Positions 10,233 to 21,493 of a stretch of 64,000 nucleotides of DNA are shown piece by piece (position 1 is the stretch's first letter; each line of letters starts with the position of its first letter). Under the pieces are notes generated by a model, which had not been told where the DNA came from, ran no database searches, and worked only from the letters and a program-made list of their open reading frames with translations. Source of the DNA: Paraconiothyrium sp. Pb-2020 (Eukaryota; Ascomycota; Dothideomycetes; Pleosporales; Didymosphaeriaceae); NCBI GenBank assembly GCA_022419385.1, contig JAJUBI010000001.1, positions 4,898,001-4,962,000 on the forward strand, written 5' to 3'. The translations under genes were made by a program, and so were the position numbers.

Positions 10233-11309
10233 TCAGAACAAAGCAGCCAGAATCAACGGCGGGTTCCTCTCCTGGAACTCCTTCGCACTCATCCCACCGA
10301 GTCCATCTTGCACGTCCCTCCCAACGCCTTCAGTCCAACAGTACCCCCTCAAACTCTTATACCGGTGCTCCTGTAACAACCAGTACACTCTTACACTCTC
10401 AGACACATTCCACCTATGCTTACAAACAATGCCCTGCATCCCAACAGTCTTATCATCGCTTTCAACGACGTACAGCTGCGGCCACGTGGGCTCTTGATGC
10501 TTCTCAGTCTGCGCCGAGTACTCGTGTTGGTATCCACGAAGTTGGGATGGTGTACTGATAAGCTCTTCCGGCCGCCAGTCCCATGCGATTTGGATGTTCG
10601 TCGTGCTAATCGGATGCGGCAAATCATGCCCTTCAGATAGCAGTGTTCCAGTGAATTCAGCAGAACATGGTTGCGCAGTAGTGTTGGGGTGCACGGCATC
10701 ATATCCCGGCAGCTTCGAAATATACTTCGAGAGTGCTGTGATACTAGACTGGACTTTGCGCTCGTCCATGATGATCTGGGAAAGGCGGAAGAGTGCAAAG
10801 CCCGAGGAGACGCGCATGGCGGTCTTGAAGTTGACCGGATATTCGTTATGGGGATCAACGAAGAGCAGTGTAACCTTTTGGAAGTGACCTGAGAGGATCG
10901 GACGGAGGGCGACGACGGCTTTGTCGAGTTGTGTGTCGAAGGAGGATATGACGAGGGATGAAGGGACTCGGAGGGAGATGCATCGGACGGAGGTAAACGG
11001 GCTATCGAGGGGTATATCTGGTATGACCTCGAGAGGCGTGGAGGCGTACCTTTGAAAATAACGCTGGAAGTCCTCTAGGAACCGGCGGAGACCTTTAATG
11101 GCTGGTTGGCGGATCTCGGCATAGGCTTGTTTGCAAGAAAGGGCGAAACCGGCGTACTTGAGTGAGTGCGATACGGGCGGCAGATGGTTTTCCATAAACT
11201 GGTAAATAATTTGGCGTACATCGTAGTTGAGGTGTTCAAAGAGGGAAGGCTGAGTGTAGTAATGCTGTTTGAAAGCCATCGGTGCGATGTTGGCGGTGGC
11301 AGAATTCAC
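10233..11309 (-). CDS. F-box-like fungal protein of unknown function
   Basis: A single exon of 358 codons. After a short N-terminal tail, residues 22-65 resemble the degenerate F-box helix set found in many fungal proteins: SLFEHLNYDVRQIIYQFM followed by FALSCKQAYAEIRQPA. The rest is a mixed alpha/beta region without a recognised domain; it contains a segment LRPILSGHFQKVTLLFVD that looks like the core of a globular fold. By family, an F-box would recruit a target to an SCF ubiquitin ligase, but in this expanded fungal group the substrate is unknown and SKP1 binding is unproven. A second in-frame ATG at 11279 is an alternative start. Confidence 0.7.
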   Translation of the reverse strand: MNSATANIAPMAFKQHYYTQPSLFEHLNYDVRQIIYQFMENHLPPVSHSLKYAGFALSCKQAYAEIRQPAIKGLRRFLEDFQRYFQRYASTPLEVIPDIPLDSPFTSVRCISLRVPSSLVISSFDTQLDKAVVALRPILSGHFQKVTLLFVDPHNEYPVNFKTAMRVSSGFALFRLSQIIMDERKVQSSITALSKYISKLPGYDAVHPNTTAQPCSAEFTGTLLSEGHDLPHPISTTNIQIAWDWRPEELISTPSQLRGYQHEYSAQTEKHQEPTWPQLYVVESDDKTVGMQGIVCKHRWNVSESVRVYWLLQEHRYKSLRGYCWTEGVGRDVQDGLGGMSAKEFQERNPPLILAALF

Positions 11310-12054
11310 CGCGAAAGGTGTACAGCTACAAGTAATGCAACGAACCTGCTCTTCTCGATTTGTAGCTTGTTACTCGGTTATAGTCCCCTCTTTGGTATTA
11401 TGTGCAAGTATGGGGCGTAGTCAAGGTCAGCAGGTCAGCCGAGGTTCAGTGAACAAGGCCAGAGTCAGTCGCAACAAAGAAAACCTGGCCTGCATCGCAA
11501 TAATATATGGGCAAGAATAAACGTGAGATTTCAAAGTATGATTTTCAGGAACTATACATTAGCGTTGTTACGCTTTGAAGTCCGCGTATCGCGGCTCGCT
11601 GGTATTCACCTTCGTCGAGACTTTAGCGCATGCGAGGTCACTTTTTGGAATCTGACAACGCTCTTCGTATCGAGCTGCACCCGGCCAAAGTGTATCCCGC
11701 GCAAGAGAGAGAGTCTTACAGGATGGGTCCTGGGGTAGGGCTCAGCTCTTCCAGCTTCACGATTCTTAATGTTTTGACTGGCCCTGTCGTCATGTTTATC
11801 GCTGTGTTCGCGTAGCGGATTAGCATCGGGTATGCCTTCTCCGCTCGGAGCAACAGTTCAGGCGTCGAGAGAACAAGAGAGCAAGAGAGCCAGAGAGCAA
11901 GCGAGATGGTTTTTAATCCCTAAAGCGCGGGTATAACGTCAGTATGAGACAAGACAAGCCGGGCTGATACCTCGTGCATGTCTTAGCTGGGCGAGAAAGA
12001 GTATTTTCTTCTGCCACAAAGACAGATCCACTTTGTAATCCCGAGGTTGATCTC
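11310..12054. other. Gene-poor spacer
   Basis: It holds the upstream region of the F-box-like gene and the 3' flank of SEN2. A purine-rich run of gagagcaagagagcc-type units lies near 11870-11905. No gene is seen. Confidence 0.3.
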
Positions 12055-13400
12055 TTACCTGTTCCTGTTGGGCGACCAACGTCTCCATACGAATTCTCTG
12101 ACACGGTACCTCTTCAACGCGTCCCCCACGTCTATATTCTCAGTCTTGTTATCCCACGGCGTGGAACCTCCACGTAGACCAGTAGCAGCGTCTTGTGCAC
12201 CTGTCTGCACACGATTCAGCCGATGCAGCCACCACCAATCTCGTTGCTCCTTCTTCTTGCATTCTGCAGCTCGCTCAGGCGTTGCAGACCAGTAAGGATC
12301 GGAATATGCGGGGATGATCATGATAGCGAACTCGGCATGGGTAAAGCCGGACCGCGCAGGTAGAGGAGATAGTCGCAAGCAAATTTTATGCCAGGACGAA
12401 CGACCCAACCGAGTGAACGGAAATGGTGGAAGACGACGTATTTCAGTACAAAGTTGTTGTCGGGTTCGATTGTGTTTTGTGTTAAATTGTTGAGAAGAGC
12501 TGCAGTAGGAATACTACTGCCTCTTGATAAAAATTCCGACTGTGCACAGATAAGACGAATCAAATCTGTTGTACTGAGAATCGTCTCATGATAGTAGACA
12601 TGGAGGACTCCAAGCGCGTAGCTGAGAAAGAAGGCCTCTTCGAACGTGAGCTGGAGATGCTCTTGATCTCGGAATCCCGTGTCAAAAGAAGGCTCCTCTT
12701 CAGCAAGTGTCTTCTGGACTGCTTCTATGATCGAGTCGCCAGTTGCTGCGGTGCCGTTGCCTAAAGGTGCACATGCATCAGACGGGTACAATGTGCCCAA
12801 AGGCGACTCGCTCACACTACCATTCTCCACAAGCTCTTCTAAGTTCATCTCAGCATCCAGTTTCCCCTCTTCACGAAGCTGATGCTCGATAGCTTCTCTC
12901 TGCGCCTTCGCTCGTTCCAGCTTGAACTGTCGTCGTTCCTCTCGCCTCTTGCGCGTCACTTCCTCACTGGTTGTGATCGCATCGAGGCCGCGTTTCCTTT
13001 TCTCCTGAGCTAACCATTGCGGCTCACTTCGACTGAGAGACCCCGATCCCCAGAAGCCATGCTCCCATAAAGCACGAATGGCTTTTGGGTCGGTCAGGTG
13101 GATTGACTGGGTCTCGACGGAGAAGTAGGCCTTATGCACAGTGGGGCGATAGTTTGGGGGCCAGATAGACTGAGAGATGAAAGCTATGGCTATGCGCACG
13201 ATAGAGATGGGGTTGTGAGGAATGAAGGCCGGAAGAGGGAAGACATCGAGGGGAAGAGGTTTCGCATGGATTTCGTTGTAGTTAGGTCTTTTTTGACGTG
13301 GTTTTCTGGGCGCGGCAATTGATCCATTGTTTATGAGTTTATCTGCCGCGGCGTTGGCTGCCGGCGTAGTTCGCGCCTGGTCTTGGAGAGCTGCATCCAT
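12055..13400 (-). pseudogene. SEN2: tRNA-splicing endonuclease subunit Sen2, frame broken
   Basis: The N-terminal 350 codons (13400 to about 12346) read cleanly and carry Sen2 features: KAYFSVETQSIHLTD, LWEHGFWGSGSLSRSEP, a charged helical linker, and the start of the catalytic domain with YVVFHHFRSLGWVVR and CDYLLYLRGP including the catalytic tyrosine. The rest is recognisable only by changing frame three times. First, near 12343-12345, a TTT run reads as one T short, after which FTHAEF with the catalytic histidine follows. Second, near 12200, a change of frame reveals VHKTLLLVYVEV with the likely catalytic lysine. Third, near 12155-12165, the first frame returns and ends with RRWSPNRNR and a stop. 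Sen2 is the 5'-splice-site nuclease of the tRNA intron endonuclease and is normally essential. Either this copy is dead or the sequence contains indel errors. No intron explains the shifts. Confidence 0.82.
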
Positions 13401-14084
13401 CCACGTGAGGTCTTGAGAGAGGTCGCTGAAGGCTTCTGATAATCAGCGTCGGCCACTATTTCTTTCACCGAGAACAAAGAATATCAAAGTATCAGATGCT
13501 GTGGGAGTAGTGTTTGAAATAGAATATAGCGCAGGGGTCCTGCCAAATGAGTGCGTGGAGCTGTGCCCTCAATATGGATAGAGAAGCGCATCATGAGAGA
13601 AGATGAAGGACAATGATTGGACTTACTCGATAGTTCTACTTGCACAGAATTGTGGCCTTAATGGTTCTTGATACAACGTTGTAGTCATTCGCTGCAGCTT
13701 CAAAGTCATTCGTTGGGACCTCGAAAATCAGCTGAACGCCAAGCCACTAACGCTCACTGGCTATCGCTGACGCATCACCACATGTGCCGCCATTCCTCTA
13801 CCCAGAATCTCAGCAATCGGTGTTGTGAATAGAGAAGGCCTCCACTGTATGGCATACTGAGTCTGAGCAGGCTGCGCTTGCACTCGATTTGTTGCTGTCA
13901 CCATGATGACGTAATTACGCTATTTGAGGTAAAAGCTACCAAATTGTGATGCAACATCGACCGTCCCGCAGATACAAATTTGAATCCTTTGCCCTAGGCT
14001 CTCTGACAGACCTGGAGCGCGTTCGCGCAAGACTACTGGTCCAGACTAATGCCTTACCTCTAGATTCCGTACAGGACAGCAGCT
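13401..14084. promoter_or_regulatory. Divergent promoter region, SEN2 / scramblase
   Basis: This 684-bp intergenic region lies between two gene starts on opposite strands. No gene or clear motif is seen. Confidence 0.35.
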
Positions 14085-15734
14085 ATGCTCCGCAGATCGC
14101 GCCTGTTGTCGGCGTTAACGCGACATGTACATACGCTCGCGACGCGCAACATTCCACCTGGGCCGCGCGGGTCAATTCGTCGCGCAAAACGTCCAACTCC
14201 TCCGACTGGACCACAAGTAAACCGCTCAGCTGCTTCGCGGCAGTTTGAACAAAATGCAAACCAGCAATCGCCACCATACACCGAAAAGCCCACATCTAAA
14301 GTCGAAGCTGTTTCCAATGCGCTCTCCACCACTGCTGATGACAACAACCCGCTCCTTACGCCCGTCCACATACCTGAAGACCCAAATGGAGTCATCAAAG
14401 AAAGTCATCCGGCGATGCGTCTTCTCGAGAACTCTACTATCGTTGTGCAGAGGCAGCTCGAGATGATGAACGTGCTTATGGGCTTCGAACAAGCGAACCG
14501 CTATGTAATTATGGACCCGCATGGGGTTCACATCGGATACCTGGCAGAGCTAGATCTCGGTGTTGGACGAGCTGTGGCGCGACAGATGTTCCGGACGCAC
14601 CGCAGTTTTACCACATTCGTCTTTGACAAGGAGGAGAGGGAGGTACTGAGGTTCCATCGGCCGTTTGCTTGGATCAATTCGCGTATACGCGTATACGATG
14701 CTCTGGCGTCCGGTCCGAACGCGCATACCGAGCCTGGGGCATCGAAGTTGTCACCACCGGATATGAGGATCATAGGAGCAGCGGAGCAGGAATGGGGCTT
14801 GCTGCGGAGGAAGTACAACCTGTTCCTAGCCCGTGAGATAGAACCAGCAGCGCCCGCCACCCCCCAACTGACGTCCGGTGATCTTCCCCTGTCAGGATCC
14901 AAAGCTCTCACACTATCGGATGACAACAATAGAGAAATCGGCATGGTCCAATTCGCACGTGTCGATGAGCCCTTCCTATCGTGGGATTTCCGCCTCATGT
15001 CCGAGGACCAACGCCTTGTTGGCTCCGTCAACCGCAACTTTGGAGGCTTCGGTCGCGAATTGTTCACAGACACAGGCGCATATGCGCTCAGAATGGATTC
15101 TGCAGGTCTTCATGGGGAAGTGCAGCAAGCTTCCAACCTTGAGCAGGCCACGCGCCTGTCCCAAGACCGCCCAGGCATGACGCTCGATCAGCGCGCTGTC
15201 ATGCTGGCGACGGCTGTCAGTGTCGACTTTGACTACTTCAGCCGACACAGTGGATCGGGAGGAATGATGTGGCCAATGTGGATTCCCTGGTTCGGTGGTG
15301 GTGGCGAAGTCGCTGGCGGAGCTGCTGCAGGAGGAGCTGCCGCCGGTGCCGGTGAAGTCGGAGCAGCGGGCGCTGGAGCGATGGGTGCGGCCGGTGAGAC
15401 GGATGTGGCCAGCGAAATTGGTGCCGCTGCACGAGGTGTGGGGTCTGCAGAGGGATGGGCTGCTGGTGCGGGTACGATGGCTGGCTACGAAGCTATGCAG
15501 AGAGCAAGAGGTCAGCCTGAGGGTTCCGAGTCAGGGCATGATCCTGCGACAAATGACACGCATGGGCGCCCGACGGAGCAGCAACCTCAGCAAGAGGGAG
15601 AAGACGTTGGGGGTCAAGGCAAAGATCCGTGGGGTAACGATAACGATCCTTGGGGAGGCGGCGGCGGAGGTGGCTCTAGCGGTGGTGCAGGTGAAGGCGG
15701 TGGAGGCGGCTTCGATGTCGAAGATTGGTTTTGA
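14085..15734 (+). CDS. Phospholipid scramblase family protein, mitochondrial (Aim25-like)
   Basis: A single exon of 549 codons. The N-terminus (MLRRSRLLSALTRHVHTL) is basic and amphipathic, like a mitochondrial presequence. Residues from about 110 to 385 form the scramblase domain: NSTIVVQRQLEMMNVLMGFE, YVIMDPHGVHIGYLAE, FDKEEREVLRFHRPFAW and a repeat-like second half ending with DYFSRHSG and WPMWIPWF. The C-terminal 150 residues are Gly/Ala-rich, then acidic with DPWG repeats and a terminal DVEDWF. Family members are beta-barrel membrane-associated proteins; yeast Aim25 is mitochondrial. Lipid scrambling by this branch is not established. The Gly-rich tail is fungal and probably disordered. 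Confidence 0.85.
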   Translation: MLRRSRLLSALTRHVHTLATRNIPPGPRGSIRRAKRPTPPTGPQVNRSAASRQFEQNANQQSPPYTEKPTSKVEAVSNALSTTADDNNPLLTPVHIPEDPNGVIKESHPAMRLLENSTIVVQRQLEMMNVLMGFEQANRYVIMDPHGVHIGYLAELDLGVGRAVARQMFRTHRSFTTFVFDKEEREVLRFHRPFAWINSRIRVYDALASGPNAHTEPGASKLSPPDMRIIGAAEQEWGLLRRKYNLFLAREIEPAAPATPQLTSGDLPLSGSKALTLSDDNNREIGMVQFARVDEPFLSWDFRLMSEDQRLVGSVNRNFGGFGRELFTDTGAYALRMDSAGLHGEVQQASNLEQATRLSQDRPGMTLDQRAVMLATAVSVDFDYFSRHSGSGGMMWPMWIPWFGGGGEVAGGAAAGGAAAGAGEVGAAGAGAMGAAGETDVASEIGAAARGVGSAEGWAAGAGTMAGYEAMQRARGQPEGSESGHDPATNDTHGRPTEQQPQQEGEDVGGQGKDPWGNDNDPWGGGGGGGSSGGAGEGGGGGFDVEDWF

Positions 15735-16214
15735 TGTTAATGATGCATATACATATTGTACATGACCAAGACATCACGCATTGCATCGCTAGTCCATGGG
15801 TGCTCACGATTTGCGACAACAACAACATCATCATTCCACGGCAATTCACTCTTCCAGCAAATTGAAAAAGAACTGTGTGATAAATCGCCTAGAACAATTG
15901 AATCATATGAAGAAGGTCCAAGAGCAAGCCGTTTGGTGAATGTCGCAATCATGTGAACATGCGATGCATGGTCCGTGCTTCCTAATCCGCACCCGTTCTC
16001 CCCGCCGCCATCTTGTCCTCCGCTCCGTAGAAAGCACTGCATAGCACAAGCAGCCCCCGCGCTCGCGATTACTCTCTAGGATACGTCTCTCGACCTCTCG
16101 ATCCTTCCCCGAAGATCACAACTGTGCAAACGCGACCAACACCAATAAACCCATTTGACAACCCCACCACTCTGCCTTGACCTCTACCGCACTACACACT
16201 CATACCCGCCCATC
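15735..16214. promoter_or_regulatory. Upstream region of UBC7
   Basis: This 480-bp region between two plus-strand genes is C- and CT-rich over its last 150 bases before the UBC7 start, the usual look of a constitutive fungal promoter and 5' UTR. No gene is present. Confidence 0.4.
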
Positions 16215-16815
16215 ATGGCATCCTCTGCCTCAAAACGCCTCTTCAAAGAATATAAGGGTCTATCGTCGGATCCGCCGGAGGGCATCACTGCTGGTCCGGT
16301 GTCAGAGGATGATATGTTTATTTGGGAAGCCCTGATCCAAGGCCCCGAGGGTACACCTTTCGAAGGCGGCGTTTTCCCAGCGGAGCTCAAATTTCCAAAG
16401 GACTATCCGCTTGCGCCACCGAAGATGAAGTTTCTAGTCGACATGTGGCATCCGAACGGTATGCAATGAACCCGATACCCCGGAAATACATTCCAATTTT
16501 AGGAAGCTGGAGAAAAATGGGCAAGTGAGGAACATGAAATCAAGAAGCTGACAAGTCTCAGTGTATCCCAACGGCGAAGTATGCATCTCGATTCTGCATC
16601 CTCCTGGCGACGACCCACACCACTATGAGCAAGCTTCCGAGCGCTGGTCGCCCATCCAAAGCGTTGAGAAAATTCTCATTAGTGTAATGAGCATGTTGGC
16701 CGAGCCGAACGACGAGTCTCCCGCGAACGTAGACGCGGCGCGGATGTGGAGGGAGAAGCGTGCTGAATACGAAAAAATTGTTAGGGATAATGTGAGGAAG
16801 AGCCTTGGGCTCTAG
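16215..16815 (+). CDS. UBC7: Ubiquitin-conjugating enzyme E2, Ubc7 / UBE2G2 type
   Basis: Two exons, 16215-16458 and 16562-16815, join in phase to 165 residues, the typical Ubc7 length. The UBC fold is complete. The HPN motif sits at the exon junction, GEVCISIL holds the catalytic cysteine, and the acidic-loop insertion HPPGDDPHHYEQ follows it directly, which distinguishes Ubc7/Cdc34-like enzymes from other E2s. In yeast, Ubc7 is tethered at the ER by Cue1 and works with Hrd1 and Doa10 ligases in ER-associated degradation; the same role is inferred here. The 103-nt intron begins gtatgc and ends ctcag. The chosen start gives the conserved N-terminus SKRLFKEYKGL; an upstream in-frame ATG at 16155 would add 20 unlikely residues. 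Confidence 0.93.
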
Positions 16816-18288
16816 AACGGTGCAAAGAGACGATAGATGATGTGATAATATGAGAGGTGTATTGATTTCACGTCAAGCTTTGATGCATTTACATGGCGTT
16901 AGGGAAGCATTCACAAGGTGCTGGCTGTATTGGTTTAGATAGCGCCTTGAGCGAGAGATACCATCTAACGCGGGTATAGAAAAGACTTACTCAGCTGCAA
17001 CCGCTCCTATTCTGATTGTAAAGCACATTCATATCGTAATTCGCATATGCGCTCGGGATGAATGACTAATATCTTGTGTATCGCGGTTCTGCGAACCTAA
17101 CAAGTATACACGGATCATGCCCTGTCTAGGATTTGGCAAGGGGTGAGGTAAACATGAATGAATCAAGATATAAGTAAGTGGGTATCTGCCCAGGGTAGTG
17201 TCTCTATATACTCGGGCAGTGTATATGCTAAGACACTCCAGGGCTAGCATTCACCCACGTGACTTCCACACTAGGTTAGATCCTCTGTGCGGGGATTTTT
17301 ATCCAACACCCTGTCCCTTATGCTGCCGGTCAAATTCTGGCTTCATTTAGGAGCAAATCTATCTTCGCTAAGCAGCCTGGTCCTCGCTGAGCGGGCTGTC
17401 GCCGAGGGTAGGTCCCTTCATTTGTTCTCTTGTAGAAGCTGTTCAACGACGGACGCAAATATGCTTGACGTGGCGTCTCTATTTCCAAGAGACTGGGGCA
17501 CTCTCGTCCCTCGCCTGAGTGATCTAAAGGGGTCGACCTGACGCTTCCGATTCTGCTGAGCCTGTGAGGGTCTGTCTACATCATTATTTGTTGGCGATGC
17601 AAATAGCGTCACGACCGCTTTCGTAGGAGAGGGCTCGGTGAGAAGCCTCGTGGACGGCTCAGCGGAAGGCTTCGTGAGTCAGGCAAGGGAACGGATCTTT
17701 CCTTTGACGATACATGCCATAAACTTGGATTGGATAAGATAACAGCAGTCGCACGAGAGCATTCCATGACACTCGGCCACATAGATTAGTCGGCCTTAGT
17801 CACCTTCTTGATTATAGGTGCTTGGGAACAGCACTCTCTGTAGACGTCGAGTCTTCATGGCAACAAAACTCCTCCTGGTGGCAATATAGACGATATATAT
17901 ATTAGTCGAGTGTACGTATCTCAGATCTTATCAACTTCAACACGATCGTTTGACTTCTGCGAAAGATTGGACATGGTCGCTGATGAATTCAAAATGTCCT
18001 AGTGTGCAGGAGGAGTATGCGCAAGAGTGCAGGATCTAGTGACTCAATCGCGATCTTCGGAGGTGTATCCCAATTGATATGTTTGGGCGAAGTGACAGCA
18101 ATGGCCACGCATAATAGAAAAACTCGCATCACACTGCACAGCGATGAAACGACCGAGCGTATAACTACCTATAGTATCTAATTGAAGCCTGATCAGATTA
18201 TATACGCTACCAACTACATAGACCAAGTCTTTAACCATGCACGCCTAGAACGAGAACTCGTTGAAGATGGGTAATCGGTGACGACGGC
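16816..18288. other. Long spacer between convergent genes
   Basis: This 1.47-kb stretch between the UBC7 and DUF1996 gene ends contains only short open frames with no recognisable content. A TA-rich run (gatatatatattag) lies near 17890. Nothing else is evident. Confidence 0.35.
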
Positions 18289-19533
18289 TTACATTGGCAT
18301 GCCCTCCATACCGGGAAGCTCAGTGAGCCCTGTCACCTCGTCAGTATCAATCAAGTACTGTTTTCGAAAGGAAACTTACAAGCGTCGTGCTCCTCATTGA
18401 CTCTGGAAGCAACCTTGCACTGCTTCGCAGTATCAATCGCCTGGTTCTTGAGGTCCTTGCACTTAGCGCCCATGCAGTTCGTTGCGTCCATGCCCTTCTG
18501 GAGCTCATCATCCTGCCAGCCGAAGACGTAGTCACCATGTTGTCCGAGCCCTGTATTGTCACCATAGCTGAGGTAGAAGGGCTGGGAGCCGTCGGTAGGC
18601 CAGAGACTCTTGTCGTTGAAGGGGGTGGTATCCCAGACCACTTCGTACATAAGCTGCGGAATGCGAACTGGATGCGTTGATGGGCAGCTACCGCCTAGAC
18701 TGAGGAAGTTGGCAGGGCCGCTGGTCGGGTAGGTGACGTGGGCTTTGTGGTCTGGAAGATGGTCAGCCCATGCACACCGAAACAAGCGGGAACAAGGCTT
18801 GTTACTAACCTGGAGAGTCGAGATTCTTGCCATCCCAGCAGCTGGCAGGCTGTTAGTGGCCATTTTGACGGTCACAAGCTCGTGTGACTTACGTAGGAAA
18901 CAGGATGTTGGAGCGAATTCCACCCTTGCAAGGTGCGGTGGGCAACTCCTGAGTATCGAGCTTCCCGTCGGCACAGGGAGCGGCGTTGTCACCACCAAAG
19001 TTAGGTCCGGTGTAGCATCGGAAGCAGTTCTGCATCTTCATCTTGGTGTCCTTCTTGCGGTTCAATGGGTCACCGACGAGCATGCGGAAACCTGGCTTGA
19101 AAGCAGTTATCTTGCCTGGGGAGGCAGACACGTAGTAAACAAGAACACCACCATCGATCTTGGTACTGAAGTCGTCATTAAACTGATGTGCTGCGCCCAA
19201 CTGCTTTACACGCTTGTATGTACCATTCTTGGCCTTGAAGTACATGTTCGCCGTCCAGTAGTTCGACAAATCCTTAGAGAAGGCGCAGGTTGTGCATGAG
19301 GCAGTCTTGGAGACATCCCCAGTAGTCATCGACGCGTTGAAACCATTGCCTCCAACAATCTGATGCTGATGGGTCGAAGGTATCTGACCGGGGTTGACCA
19401 GAGGGTCAAGTCTGTCGATGGTCACCTGAGCACATCCGAACCTCAACATGGTGGTTCCACCCTGTCGCTTGGATAACCAGCTGGGAGCCGCATCGGCAAG
19501 CGCCGCAAAGGCGAGAATCGAGGTCCAAAGCAT
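18289..19533 (-). CDS. Secreted DUF1996 domain protein
   Basis: Four exons, 19533-18893, 18841-18810 (a 32-nt micro-exon), 18751-18380 and 18329-18289, join in phase to 361 residues. A signal peptide (MLWTSILAFAALADA) is followed by a Kex2-like dibasic site (SKR). The DUF1996 domain fills the rest: MLRFGCAQVTIDRLDPLVNPG, THQHQIVGGNGF, TTCAFSKDLSNYWTANMYFK, then CWDGKNLDSPDHKAHVTYP and PQLMYEVVWDT. This family is widespread in ascomycete and basidiomycete secretomes; no enzymatic reaction is established for it. The second exon carries the invariant CWDGKN motif, which supports the splice model. The last exon encodes only about 13 residues (ending GMEGMPM) and is the least certain part. Confidence 0.88.
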
Positions 19534-21493
19534 CGTGAATGAACGTATGCGAATAGTATGGGAGGGAGTGAGTGGATTGGCGAGAAGTACAAAGCAGTCC
19601 CGCGCAATTCATAAGAAAAGGAGAACACGGGAAGTGGGCCTAGAACACGTTGCTGACGGTCAACTGCCGCCGTTATAACGACCTCGAGTGCCGAATTCTG
19701 TTGGAATGTGACTTATATTCATGATCGCCACGGACCATACAGTATGATGGGCGGTAGCCAATCAACGGTGTCAATAATGGTCAGTCCAAGACCTGCGGGC
19801 TTATGCGGCTTCGTAGTGGCTTCTGTATATGAGTATTTGTGGGGTAAATTAACAAACATGTGTCTGTGCCACGGGGTTAATATCGTGGGGCCCTCGTCAG
19901 TATATGTGCCGAAAAACCCTCGTGTTCTGGAATTTACGCGTAGAGACCATGATTGGAAGGCAACAGCCGGTTTCAATCTACAGGTATTCTGAGTACCAGA
20001 ACAGACGACGCTGAGGTGATATCCTTCTTACCGCGCCGTTCGGCCGTGCAGGTGCAGAAATGCCCAAGTGGGGAATCACAGCTTTCTCATCAGGTGTCCT
20101 ACTTCACTCTTGCCTCGCCATCAGGAGCAGCACACCGTGGTAGAACCTTTTAGTATGCGATAATGCCGCTGGAAGATGTGACGAACATCTGGAAGGGTCG
20201 CCACGCGGTTCTGCAAGGAGTACCTGCACAGATTGACGATAACAGCAGGCAGTCAGCCGCATAGCCGGAGAAGGACACTGGCCGAATACTACTTATCTAT
20301 TGGTGGACATGTCGCTAAAGGTACTCGGTCTCTAGGTTCTTCAATTTGAATCGTACAGCTCCTAAATGGAGAAGTTTTCGATCTTTCGGCAGACTTCAAG
20401 ATCCTCCTCGTACATGCTACAGTCGTCTGCGATAGGTGCACCTATATCATGGGACACAGGGCTATGATTGAGTTGTGTAGGCAGCAATGCATTCATACAA
20501 TCTGACGGGGTGGCCCTAGGTTTGTTGTCGCTAGGATGTGGGATGTGAAAGTAACCTCGTCTGCCATATGAGAGTGGGCCGCGCGCTGCGAGCATCATCT
20601 TTCTGGTGCGTGAGGACGTAAGTATCAACCAATCGCCCACGACGTCACGTCTAGGCCCTCGCTTTTGATCCTCGGGCAATGGGAAGGTTCAGTGATCTTG
20701 ATAGCTCAAAGCCAAGAGTTGAAGTATGCATGATCCAATTATGATGCAGGCCACAACCCGGATACGGCATTCTTCGTGGTATGTTGAACAGATGTGGGTC
20801 GATATAGCTGTCCGCATGAGTAATTCCAGAGCCGAAGAAACGGACTACCAACGTGCATCTGGGTGAAAGAAAGGGCCGGAAAGGAGATGATTTGTGGAGC
20901 ACGCCACTCCGTGCACTTTGTATCATGTGGCAACCTTTGTCTGCGTGATACTCAGATCCGAGATCTAGGTGTGCTGAATGTACAGGTTGTTGTGGTGTCA
21001 CGGACGAAGGGATGTTATGGGTAGCTGGCAATAAGATAAGTCAATACCAGTGAATGAGGCCCAACGACTGCTTTGATATGCACACTGAAGACAAAGTGGA
21101 AGCATCCTCCGGTCTTTCCGTGGATTAGGCACGTGCTGAAGTGAACAGCGAAAGGGATGTTGTATCATTTAGAACTTTGCTGATGTTAATTTAGTAGGGA
21201 GAAGCTGCGGTCACCTGAACATGACGGGCGTCGTGTGATCTGGTACTTTTGTGTACTTGCACGAACATTCTTCTGCATTTCATAGAGCTCACATATGCTT
21301 GATCCAACTTCCGGGCAGAATCGACTGTCTGAGTGGCGGCCTAGCTGCAGTTATAAACCTGACCCTGGCTAGGAGAAGAGGAACAGTAACTAGAACATGT
21401 TACGCACATAAGATGTCAGGATAGAGTACCAATCCACATTATATTGCCGAGACCTACCCGAAGCGTTCTGCCAATATAGCTTCGGCCTTAGCC
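19534..21493. other. Long gene-poor spacer
   Basis: Nearly 2 kb between the DUF1996 gene start and the 3' end of the exonuclease-like gene. It contains only short frames with no recognisable content, stop-rich in both orientations. Two longer minus-strand frames (20362-20679 and 20651-21031) show no domain or plausible codon pattern. Confidence 0.35.

Noticed and set aside
9919..10558. Two overlapping plus-strand frames of about 200 codons
   Set aside because: They overlap each other and the antisense of the F-box-like gene, with no recognisable motif.
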